From an uncultured Nitrososphaerota archaeon (GTDB lineage Bacteria > Bacillota > Clostridia > Oscillospirales > Ruminococcaceae), in contig CAKXAF010000051.1 of NCBI GenBank assembly GCA_934869045.1, positions 1-11,909 of the forward strand: DNA of 11,909 bases, in the 5' to 3' direction. The position numbers were made by a program, and so were the translations under genes. Below the pieces are notes generated by a model, which worked only from the letters and a program-made list of their open reading frames with translations, was not told where the DNA came from and did no database searches. Below are positions 1 through 6,626 of the stretch, in pieces. How positions within the stretch are numbered: position 1 is the stretch's first letter; every line of letters begins with the position of its first letter.

Positions 1-1
1 A

Positions 2-442
2 TCCCAGACTCCGGCTCCCGCGCCGGCCCCCATGCCCCCGGCGGATGACGGGAACACGGTCATCGATGACGGCAGCAGGCCCGAATCCGGTGCGTTTCTC
101 CGCTATGTGGGGAATTTCCGCAATCCGCAGACCGGCAGCTGCCCCCCTGCCCTGATCGATATCCGCATCCACGACGGCGCTTTCAGCATCGGCCGGTTCG
201 ACGTGTCCAAGGGTTATCAGCAGTCGGACTTCGAGTTTGCCGCGGACATCAACGCGGTCAGCCGCTTTCATGCCCGGATCGAGGAACGGAACGGCGCTTA
301 CGTCCTGATCCACCTGGGTTCCCAGGCCGGAACCTATGTCAATGGCCAGCCTCTGGCCGCCAACGTCCCCGTGCCGCTGAAAAACGGCGACCGGGTGAGT
401 TTTTCCGCCAAAGGCGTCGATTATCTCTTCACCGCACAATAA
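2..442 (+). CDS. FHA-domain protein, C-terminal part (5' end outside window)
   Basis: The reading frame is open to the left edge and begins in a Pro-Ala repeat linker, so the ATG at 32 is probably internal and the true start lies outside the window. The visible part is a linker followed by a forkhead-associated domain, a cytosolic module that binds phosphothreonine peptides. Counting from the codon at 32, the FHA hallmarks are SIGR (52-55), SRFHA (77-81), GTYVNG, and LKNGDRV near the end, so the pThr-binding face looks intact. Before the domain sits D-D-G-N-T-V-I-D-D-G with Thr9, placed like the ETTS-type phosphosite ahead of the FHA domain in mycobacterial GarA (established comparison, inferred role). 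A kinase gene follows 16 nt later, which fits an FHA partner or substrate of that kinase. Domain assignment is firm; the N-terminal half and its function are unknown. Confidence 0.9.
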   Translation, partial: SQTPAPAPAPMPPADDGNTVIDDGSRPESGAFLRYVGNFRNPQTGSCPPALIDIRIHDGAFSIGRFDVSKGYQQSDFEFAADINAVSRFHARIEERNGAYVLIHLGSQAGTYVNGQPLAANVPVPLKNGDRVSFSAKGVDYLFTAQ

Positions 443-445
443 GAC

Positions 446-451
446 AGGAGG
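446..451 (+). promoter_or_regulatory. Ribosome binding site fixing a GTG start
   Basis: A perfect AGGAGG lies 7 nt before the GTG at 459. It decides the non-ATG start of the kinase gene, because the catalytic Gly-rich loop begins only 27 codons later. Confidence 0.85.
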
Positions 452-458
452 CAGCTCC

Positions 459-1241
459 GTGAGCAACCAACCGGAAACCGGCCGCATCCGGCCCGGAGAG
501 GTGCTGGACGGCACATACCGGATCGAATGCGAAATCGGCAGCGGCGGCGGCGGGATCATCTACCGTGCCGAGCACCTGAAACTCCACAACCAGGTGGTCG
601 TCAAGCAGATGAAATCCATTGTCCGCGGCAAGATCCAGGACAGCGCCGAGGCCGACATTCTCAAAAATCTCAAGCATACATACCTCCCTATTCTTTACAA
701 CTTCCTCGAAATCGGCGGGGAGGTCTATACCGTTATGGACTTCATCCCCGGGAAAAATTTCGCCCAGCTTCTGAACAGCGGCCGCCGTTTTTCCCGAAAG
801 GAGGTCGTCAAGTGGGGTGGTCAGCTCTGTGAAGCGCTTCAGTACCTCCACCGGCAGAAGCCGCCCATCCTCCACTGCGACATCAAACCGGCCAACGTCA
901 TGCTGACTCCGGATGGGGACATCTGTCTCATCGATTTCAACATCTCCCGTGCCCTGCGCCCCGGCGAGAATACCGCCCTGGGGACCAGTGAAGGCTATTC
1001 TCCTCCGGAACAGTACCGCCACCGCCCCGGGAGCGTCACCGTTCCACCCGCGCCGCCTCCTGTTTCTCCGGATCCTGCGACGCAGTACGGCGGCCCCGCC
1101 GCACCCTCCGGCTCAAGCCCAGGATCCCGGGGCAACGGTATTCACGGTTCCGGCCGGACCAGATCCCGGAGCGACGCAGATCAGCCCGGAGGATCCCGGG
1201 GCCACTGTCTATGGCGGCCCCGTTGCCCCGCTGATACCTGA
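459..1241 (+). CDS. Ser/Thr protein kinase, catalytic N-terminal segment (gene continues in another frame)
   Basis: This frame encodes most of a Hanks-type Ser/Thr kinase domain, cytosolic and ATP-dependent. Visible elements are a Gly-rich loop GSGGGG (27-32), the ATP-binding Lys49 in VVVKQM, a likely alpha-C Glu64, catalytic HCDIKPAN (Asp141, Lys143, Asn146), the metal-binding Asp159 in DFN, and an activation segment ending GTSEGYSPPEQY (175-186). The HRD arginine is Cys and DFG is DFN, so it is a non-RD-like variant. The expected next helix, SDIYSLG, is absent from this frame but present in the +1 frame at 1285. Everything in this frame past about 1110 is therefore probably out of frame, and the stop at 1241 is probably a frameshift artefact or mutation. 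Removing one base gives a single 752-residue protein from 459 to 2718. The GTG start is preceded by AGGAGG. Kinase identity is certain; whether this allele is functional is not. Confidence 0.9.
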   Translation: MSNQPETGRIRPGEVLDGTYRIECEIGSGGGGIIYRAEHLKLHNQVVVKQMKSIVRGKIQDSAEADILKNLKHTYLPILYNFLEIGGEVYTVMDFIPGKNFAQLLNSGRRFSRKEVVKWGGQLCEALQYLHRQKPPILHCDIKPANVMLTPDGDICLIDFNISRALRPGENTALGTSEGYSPPEQYRHRPGSVTVPPAPPPVSPDPATQYGGPAAPSGSSPGSRGNGIHGSGRTRSRSDADQPGGSRGHCLWRPRCPADT

Positions 1242-1275
1242 ACCGTCCTCTATTCCGGCCCCAGCCGCAGTGCTG
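1017..1275 (+). repeat. Pro-rich insertion with four degenerate D-P-(G)-A-T repeats inside the kinase domain
   Basis: Between the PPEQY motif (ends 1016) and TVQSDIYSLG (from 1276) lie about 86 codons, where PPEQY-family kinases usually have about ten. The stretch is Pro, Ala, Gly and Thr rich and carries D-P-A-T-Q-Y, D-P-G-A-T-V-F, D-P-G-A-T-Q-I and D-P-G-A-T-V-Y. The threonine codons are at 1080, 1135, 1174 and 1204. The first is in the upstream frame and the last three in the downstream frame, so the frame change falls between 1083 and about 1123. At DNA level the repeats share GATCCCGG(G/A)GC(A/G/C)AC, an imperfect repeat that could favour slippage or misassembly. Confidence 0.75.
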
Positions 1276-2718
1276 ACCGTACAGTCGGACATCTACAGCC
1301 TGGGCGCAACCCTGTACCATCTTGCCTCCGGAACAAAGCCCAACTCCGCCCTTTACGGCGCGTCCCCGCTGGACCCGCAGAAAAGCGGCCTGGGGGAAGG
1401 ACTCTGCTACATCATCAACAAGGCCATGGAACCAGACCCCAAAAAGCGCTTTCAATCGGCCGAAGAAATGCTCCGGGCCTTCCAGAACATTCATAAGTTC
1501 GAGCGCGCCTACCGGGCCCACCGGGCCAAAGAAACGGCGGCTGTGATCCTGCTTACCGCAGCCTTTGCCGCCTGCGCCCTCTGCACCATCGACGGCTGGA
1601 ACCGGATGGGCGCCGAAAAGCTGGATCGGTACTTCTCCACAGTAGACGCCGGGCTCTCCGACGTAACCGAAGGGAATTACGACAGCGCCCTCCTCTGTGC
1701 CGATCAGGCTGCCGCTCTTTTCAGCACCCGGATCGACGCTTACTATTTGAAGGCGCTGGCCATCTACCAACAGGGGGATCCGGAAGCCTGCATCGCCTAC
1801 ATCGACTCGATCCGCTATCTGCCCTTTGAGCTGGAAAACGAGTCGGACGATACCCGCCGCGCCAATCTGGACTTCATCTGCGGCAATGCTTTTTTTGATC
1901 TGGAAAATTACGAGGAAGCCGCCGCCAGCTACCAGAAGGCGGTGCAGCGCAGCGAAGCAAACCCGGATTATTACCGGGATTTCGCCATTTCCCTGGCAAA
2001 AATCGGAAACCTGGACCGGGCGCAGCAGGTGGTGGACGCCGCCCGGGAGCGCGGGGTCGATTCCCTGAGCATCCAGCTGGCGGAAGGGGAAATTGCTCTG
2101 GCCTCCGGCGACACGGACACGGCCCGGGCGGATTTTCTCACGGTCTTTGAGCAGACGGACAGCTCCACCCTGATCGAGCGCACCGCCCTTTCCCTCAACA
2201 GCATCTTTGCCTCTGGCGGGGACGCCGCCTCCCAGGTTTCAATTCTAGAAAAGGCGCTGGAACGGCTGCCCCTGGAAAGGAACCTGGCTGTCACCGAGGC
2301 GCTGGGCGGGGTTTACGCGTCCCTGTCCGCCGCGTCAGCCGGCGCGGAAGCCGCCGCCTACGGGGACAAAGCCCTCTCCTGTTTCCAAAGCCTGCTGCAG
2401 AAGGGCTACACCCGCTTCTACATCATCAACAACATCGCCATTCTCTATCACAATCTGGGCCGCTACGCCGAGTGTGAGGAGACCCTGGCCGGCATGCAGG
2501 AAAAATATCCCGACGACTACCGGGTCTACATGCAGTTTGCCTTTCTCTACGCCGACGTGGAGGCGCAAAAGGCCAACGCAGACCGGGATTACCGAAAATT
2601 TTTTAAAAACGCAGGCCTTGCCTTCGAAAAATACGGCAGTTCCAAGGAGCAGGACCTTCAGATGCAAATGCTGGAGGAACTGGACAGCGAGCTCCGGGCA
2701 GGCGGCTGGGCGGATTAA
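1108..2718 (+). CDS. Ser/Thr protein kinase, C-terminal segment: end of kinase lobe, membrane helix, TPR tail
   Basis: This is the continuation of the kinase gene in the +1 frame. The frame is open from 913, but the part before about 1100 is a shadow of the catalytic loop. It supplies the missing kinase C-lobe: SDIYSLGATLYHLASGTKP, then an acidic-basic stretch with PDPKKRFQSAEEML typical of the last kinase helices. A single membrane helix follows (about 1537-1596, Ala/Leu rich, after the basic stretch RAYRAHRAKE). Then come about 370 residues of helical repeats in TPR style, for example GNAFFDLENYEEAAASYQKA and repeats at about 1675-1800 and 1855-2120. The helix places the kinase inside and the TPR tail outside, as PASTA repeats are in PknB (family knowledge), so the tail may sense or dock envelope partners. 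There is no independent start with a good ribosome site, which supports one frameshifted gene rather than two. The gene ends 12 nt before the next start. Confidence 0.85.
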   Translation, partial: PAQAQDPGATVFTVPAGPDPGATQISPEDPGATVYGGPVAPLIPEPSSIPAPAAVLTVQSDIYSLGATLYHLASGTKPNSALYGASPLDPQKSGLGEGLCYIINKAMEPDPKKRFQSAEEMLRAFQNIHKFERAYRAHRAKETAAVILLTAAFAACALCTIDGWNRMGAEKLDRYFSTVDAGLSDVTEGNYDSALLCADQAAALFSTRIDAYYLKALAIYQQGDPEACIAYIDSIRYLPFELENESDDTRRANLDFICGNAFFDLENYEEAAASYQKAVQRSEANPDYYRDFAISLAKIGNLDRAQQVVDAARERGVDSLSIQLAEGEIALASGDTDTARADFLTVFEQTDSSTLIERTALSLNSIFASGGDAASQVSILEKALERLPLERNLAVTEALGGVYASLSAASAGAEAAAYGDKALSCFQSLLQKGYTRFYIINNIAILYHNLGRYAECEETLAGMQEKYPDDYRVYMQFAFLYADVEAQKANADRDYRKFFKNAGLAFEKYGSSKEQDLQMQMLEELDSELRAGGWAD

Positions 2719-2723
2719 GGAGG
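2717..2723 (+). promoter_or_regulatory. Ribosome binding site of the 56-residue protein
   Basis: AAGGAGG overlaps the stop codon of the kinase gene and lies 7 nt before the ATG at 2731. It is the main evidence, with the coding pattern, that the short frame which follows is a real gene. Confidence 0.8.
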
Positions 2724-2730
2724 ATGCAGT

Positions 2731-2901
2731 ATGGGATGGAGTCAATGGACCGCCGGAAGCCTTCTTTTTTACGGCGGAATCGCCGGAATGGCCATCGTCC
2801 TGGCGACCGCAGTTATCGTCTCCCTCTGCCTGCGGCACTCGGGCAGGAAGATCAAAAACCGTCTGGAAGCTTTTTACCGGGATAACAGCGGCGGACGCTG
2901 A
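2731..2901 (+). CDS. Small single-pass membrane protein, 56 residues
   Basis: This short gene fills the gap between the kinase and the LRR protein. It starts at ATG 2731 with a near-perfect ribosome site 7 nt upstream and stops at TGA 2899-2901. The product begins MGWSQWTAGSLLFYGG, then has one hydrophobic helix (about residues 9-34, GIAGMAIVLATAVIVSLCL), then a basic tail RHSGRKIKNR (35-44). The positive-inside rule predicts an outside N-terminus and a cytosolic C-terminus. I recognise no enzyme motif. Its position inside the operon, 12 nt after the kinase and 17 nt before the next gene, suggests a small subunit or assembly partner of the membrane complex. It is easily missed because it is under 60 codons. 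Confidence 0.8.
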   Translation: MGWSQWTAGSLLFYGGIAGMAIVLATAVIVSLCLRHSGRKIKNRLEAFYRDNSGGR

Positions 2902-2905
2902 CGGC

Positions 2906-2911
2906 AGGAGG
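2906..2911 (+). promoter_or_regulatory. Ribosome binding site for a TTG start
   Basis: AGGAGG is 7 nt before TTG 2919. A strong site with a weak start codon may hold this subunit's level below that of its neighbours (inference). Confidence 0.75.
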
Positions 2912-2918
2912 AATCGAC

Positions 2919-4355
2919 TTGAAGAAAAAGGTATTAGTGATTTCGGCGCTGACCGCCTTAGCGGTGATCGCCATCGCGGCAGCCACCATTACGGCCTTGA
3001 CTGCCGGACGCCGGACCGCCCGGGAGCAGCTGGCCCTGGGCGACCGCTTCCTGGAAGAAATGGATTATGAAAACGCCATTCTGGCCTACACCCGCGCCAT
3101 CGAGGCGGATCCCAAGAACGCCCAGGCCTATTACGGGCTGGGCGCCGCCAATCTGGGCGCGGAAAGCCCGGAAAACGCGGAAGCCGCATTCCTGCAGTCC
3201 CTGAACCTGGATCCTGCAGGCGTTGACGCTTACCTCTCCCTGGCGGATCTCTATCTGCGGAGCGACCGGCTGGAGGAGGCGGCCGAGCTGCTGGACAGGG
3301 CCGTCAATCAAACGGACGACGCGGAAATCCAGGAGCTGAACAGCCAAACCAAACCCCAGCCGCCCACCTTCTCCCTGGAACCCGGCAGCTATGACGCCTA
3401 TCAGTTGGTGGAAATCCTCCCCTCCGGCGAAGGGGACAGCATCTATTACACCCTGGACGGCACAGATCCCACCCAGGAATCTGCTCTTTATACCGAGCCC
3501 CTGGTGCTTCCCAGCGGCAAAACGGAAATCCGGGCCGCTGCTGTAAACGGCCTGGGTTACCAAAGCGCCGCAGCGTCAGCAGAATACACCGTTACCGCCG
3601 TCCCCAAAGAGCTGACCTTCGCCGACCCGGAGATGGAACGCTACGTCCGTAGCCAGCTGGAACTTTCCTACAGCGCCCCCATCTATGATGAGGACGCCGC
3701 CCGGATCCGCCGCATTGCCATCACCGGCAGCAGCTACCCGGACGGCTCCAGCGTCCGCTTCACAGAGCAGGAGTACCAGATCCGTTCCGGCTCCTTCTAC
3801 ACCAACGAGGGAACCCTGGGGACTCTCCGCGACCTGCAGTATATGCCCTTCCTTGAAGAAGTGGCCATCGCCTTTCAGGAAGACCTGAGCCTCACTGGAA
3901 TCGGCGGACACCCGCGGCTTTCTTCCGTCTCGCTGATCCATAACGGCATCACCTCCATCAGCGCCCTGCGGGATCTCCCGGCGCTGGCCCAACTTTGCCT
4001 GGGCTGGAACAACATCTCCGATATCTCCGGCCTCTCGGCCTTCACCGGACTCACCTCTCTGGGCGTCTGGGGAAACCGGATCTCCGATCTCTCCCCAATC
4101 TCTGCGCTGCAAAAGCTCACCTACCTGGATTTTTCGGACAACAGCGTGACCGATCTCTCCCCGGTTGCCGGACTTCCGGAGCTGGAGGAACTGTGGATGT
4201 ACGGAAACCGGGTCTCCGACCTGTCCGCTGTAGCCCAGCTCCCGTCCATCCGGGTGCTGATGCTCCGGGACAACCCCGCCGCGGATTACGCGCCGGTCCG
4301 GCAGATTTACCCCCGCCTTACACGGCTTGACGTAAACGTGCGAAATATGGAATAA
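2919..4355 (+). CDS. Membrane-anchored TPR, CHB_HEX_C-like and leucine-rich-repeat protein, 478 residues
   Basis: The product starts MKKKVLVIS with an uncleaved-looking signal anchor (about residues 5-28), so the rest should be extracytoplasmic. TPR helices follow (about 35-145, with DRFLEEMDYENAILAYTRAI and repeats spaced 34 residues). Then comes a beta-sandwich like the C-terminal domain of chitobiase (CHB_HEX_C type, about 146-226, with IYYTLDGTDPT and IRAAAVNGLGYQS). After a cap region, internalin-like LRRs run from about 325 to 470, repeating pieces such as LGWNNISDISGLSAFTGLTS and NRISDLSPISALQKL. There is no catalytic motif, so a binding or scaffold role is inferred. The start is TTG at 2919, chosen because AGGAGG (2906-2911) is 7 nt upstream and the basic anchor follows directly. 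It sits between the small membrane protein and the VWA gene. Confidence 0.88.
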   Translation: MKKKVLVISALTALAVIAIAAATITALTAGRRTAREQLALGDRFLEEMDYENAILAYTRAIEADPKNAQAYYGLGAANLGAESPENAEAAFLQSLNLDPAGVDAYLSLADLYLRSDRLEEAAELLDRAVNQTDDAEIQELNSQTKPQPPTFSLEPGSYDAYQLVEILPSGEGDSIYYTLDGTDPTQESALYTEPLVLPSGKTEIRAAAVNGLGYQSAAASAEYTVTAVPKELTFADPEMERYVRSQLELSYSAPIYDEDAARIRRIAITGSSYPDGSSVRFTEQEYQIRSGSFYTNEGTLGTLRDLQYMPFLEEVAIAFQEDLSLTGIGGHPRLSSVSLIHNGITSISALRDLPALAQLCLGWNNISDISGLSAFTGLTSLGVWGNRISDLSPISALQKLTYLDFSDNSVTDLSPVAGLPELEELWMYGNRVSDLSAVAQLPSIRVLMLRDNPAADYAPVRQIYPRLTRLDVNVRNME

Positions 4356-4370
4356 GGAGGACCGCGTGGC

Positions 4371-6602
4371 ATGAATATCCTGACAATCGTAAAATTCAGC
4401 GTGGCCGGCGCCGCGCTCATCACCGCAGTGGTCTTCTTCCTGCTGGACCTTCGGAAAAAGAAAGGCTTTTCCATGACGAAAGCGCTGTGCATTGCTGCTG
4501 CCGCCGCCGCACTGGCGGTTTCCGGCGTAACCGGCTACCGGCTGCTCCGGGACCAGAAAACCAGCGCCAAGCAAAACTATATGTCCTGCCTGCTTATGGA
4601 TATGCAGGACTACTCCCAGGCCCGGAGCCTGGCAGAGCAGGCCTACAGCCGGAACGAAAATCCCCAGTCTGCCAACCTGATTCTGCTCTCTCTCTGCTGG
4701 CAGGGCCGGTATGAGATCTGCGCCGATGAAGCGCGGAGTTACCTGAAAAACCACAAAAATGACATGGCTTCCCAGATCTACGGCCTCTGCACCGAGGTCC
4801 GGGATGGTTCCGAGATCAAGGAAAGCCAACTTCTCCTCTTCTTAAGCCAGGTGCGGGATTCCCTGGGCCTCTCGCAAAAAGACAAGGAACATGCCGCCAG
4901 CCTGGTCAACGTCCAGCGGGCGATCTCCCTGGACTTCTCCATTGATTCCGTGAAAACGGACCTGCTCACCCTCTCCACTAAAAACGACGTCCTGTCCCTG
5001 AAGGCCCAAGCCCAGGCCGCCCTCTGCCAGGGGAACACGGCGGAGGCCGTGGAACTGGCGGAGGAAGCCGTAAGATCCGACCCGTCCGCCGCCAATTCAG
5101 CCGCCCTGGCTCTTGCGGCATCGGAGTCCCGGAGCATCGGCGAAAACGACCGGGAAACCCAAAAGCTCCAGGAAAAGCTCTCAGACGCCTACACACGGTA
5201 CGACGAGATTCAGTCGAATCTCACCGACGACCTCAGCACCAAAAAGCAGCTGAAAATCGAGTCTCAGCTGGCAGAGCAGCAGGAACGCATCGACGCGATC
5301 CAGGATCAGCTCAACCAGCTGCCCGCCCGCCGCGCCATCAATTACCTGGAAAACGCCTCCGGCTTGTTCCGGAAGAAGGAGCCGGCCACCCTCCTGGCCT
5401 TGGCAAAGCTCTACCACCAGACCGGCGAGGACGGCAAAGCCGACAGCCTTCTCAGCGAGTTTCTCACCAGCGATTCCGGCTTCGGCGCCCTCTCCTCCCA
5501 GCGTGCGGCGCTGATTTCCGCCTACAATCAGGCCGGAACAGCGGATGACGAAGGGGTTTCCAGCGTCACCGATGAAATTTTCGCTTCCCTCACCCAGGGT
5601 CTTTCCAGCACCAATGCCTTTTACAGCGCCTGGGCTGACCGGGAGAGCTTCGCGGATTACCTGCGGGATTCCATCGACCGCCTTCGCTCCGGCCTGCTCA
5701 TCAGCCGGATCAACACCGATGCCTATCCCCAGATCGACGTCTATGTCAGCCTTTCCAAGGAACGGAAAGACGGCAGCCTGTACACCGCCTCGGACTTCAC
5801 CGTAACCGATCTGAATGCCGGGGTCTCCGATTTCACCGTGATCCCGCCGGACAGCACCGGAACGTCAGAGGAAGCCCTTTCTGTCTGCTTGGTCGTAGAC
5901 GAAAGCGGCAGCATGGAGGGGGAGAACCTCCGCAGCGCCCAGCAGGCGGTGACGAATTTCGTCCGCAGCGTCCCCTCCGGCGTGGGCGTGGGCCTGGTGA
6001 GCTTTTCCAGCGAAGCCGGCCTGCGCTGCCCCGTCACGGAATCCGCTTCCGCTGTCAGCAGAGCGGTCCATTCCCTCCGGGCTGACGGCGGGACCAATAT
6101 CGCCTCCGGGCTTGCCGCAGCGGCGGACGCCCTGCGCACCCGGAACGGCTCCAAGGTGATCGTCCTGCTCTCCGACGGTGCGGACGGCTCCGACCCCGCC
6201 TACATGGAGGAGGTCCTTTCCACCCTGGAAAGCCAGGGCATCGCCGTCTACAGCGTCGGCTTCGCGGCCGCGGAATCCTCCTACATGAGCAGCATCTCCC
6301 AGCGGACCGGCGGAAAGTTCCTTCGCGCATCCGAGGCCGGTAAGCTGGACAGCATCTATCAGCAGGTCAGCCAGTTCCTTGTCAACAATTACATCATCCG
6401 CTTCACCGTCACCGAGCAGCCCGACGAATACCGCCGCCGTCTGCGCATCCGAATGGAGGACGGCGTATATGATGAGAAGGATTACACCGTCGGCGTCCCG
6501 GAGGAGCAGATTCTGGCCGAGGATCAGCTTACACCGCTGTCCGACTTCTACCGGCAGATCGGCGGCTCCTGCCGCCCTGACGCCGGGGATGCAGCAGAAT
6601 AA
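4371..6602 (+). CDS. Two-pass membrane protein with TPR/coiled-coil region and VWA domain, 743 residues
   Basis: Two hydrophobic helices (about residues 9-26 and 37-55) flank the basic loop LRKKKG, which should be cytosolic. This places the large C-terminal part outside. Residues about 65-255 are helical and TPR-like. A charged coiled coil rich in Glu, Gln and Lys spans about 257-336, followed by more helical repeats. The von Willebrand factor A domain (about 505-690) has a complete metal ion-dependent adhesion site: DESGS (Asp510, Ser512, Ser514), Thr575 in GGTNI and Asp602 in LLSDGAD. It should therefore bind a divalent cation and a protein ligand. ATG 4371 has AGGAGG 10 nt upstream (4355-4360), overlapping the stop of the LRR gene, so the two are translationally linked. 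An adhesion or complex-assembly role is inferred. VWA proteins with kinases also occur in TerY-type triads, but no Ter gene is seen here. Confidence 0.9.
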   Translation: MNILTIVKFSVAGAALITAVVFFLLDLRKKKGFSMTKALCIAAAAAALAVSGVTGYRLLRDQKTSAKQNYMSCLLMDMQDYSQARSLAEQAYSRNENPQSANLILLSLCWQGRYEICADEARSYLKNHKNDMASQIYGLCTEVRDGSEIKESQLLLFLSQVRDSLGLSQKDKEHAASLVNVQRAISLDFSIDSVKTDLLTLSTKNDVLSLKAQAQAALCQGNTAEAVELAEEAVRSDPSAANSAALALAASESRSIGENDRETQKLQEKLSDAYTRYDEIQSNLTDDLSTKKQLKIESQLAEQQERIDAIQDQLNQLPARRAINYLENASGLFRKKEPATLLALAKLYHQTGEDGKADSLLSEFLTSDSGFGALSSQRAALISAYNQAGTADDEGVSSVTDEIFASLTQGLSSTNAFYSAWADRESFADYLRDSIDRLRSGLLISRINTDAYPQIDVYVSLSKERKDGSLYTASDFTVTDLNAGVSDFTVIPPDSTGTSEEALSVCLVVDESGSMEGENLRSAQQAVTNFVRSVPSGVGVGLVSFSSEAGLRCPVTESASAVSRAVHSLRADGGTNIASGLAAAADALRTRNGSKVIVLLSDGADGSDPAYMEEVLSTLESQGIAVYSVGFAAAESSYMSSISQRTGGKFLRASEAGKLDSIYQQVSQFLVNNYIIRFTVTEQPDEYRRRLRIRMEDGVYDEKDYTVGVPEEQILAEDQLTPLSDFYRQIGGSCRPDAGDAAE

Positions 6603-6626
6603 ACGATGGAAAGGCAGGATGCCGGT

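Noticed and set aside
913..1100. First part of the frame that opens at ATG 913 as a separate gene start
   Set aside because: This stretch overlaps the kinase catalytic and activation segments in another frame and reads as a low-quality Arg/Pro sequence; real coding in this frame begins only at about 1100.
1083..1125. Programmed +1 ribosomal frameshift in the kinase gene
   Set aside because: No slippery codon, in-frame stop at the shift point or stimulatory structure is evident; indel or assembly error is simpler. Kept only as a remote option.
1071..1215. CRISPR-like or transposon-related repeat
   Set aside because: The repeats are imperfect, protein-coding, and vary in spacing; there are no unique spacers or terminal inverted repeats.
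3576..4829. 417-codon open frame on the - strand opposite the LRR and VWA genes
   Set aside because: It shadows the LRR repeats and spans the gap between two + strand genes, with no ribosome site or recognisable domain.
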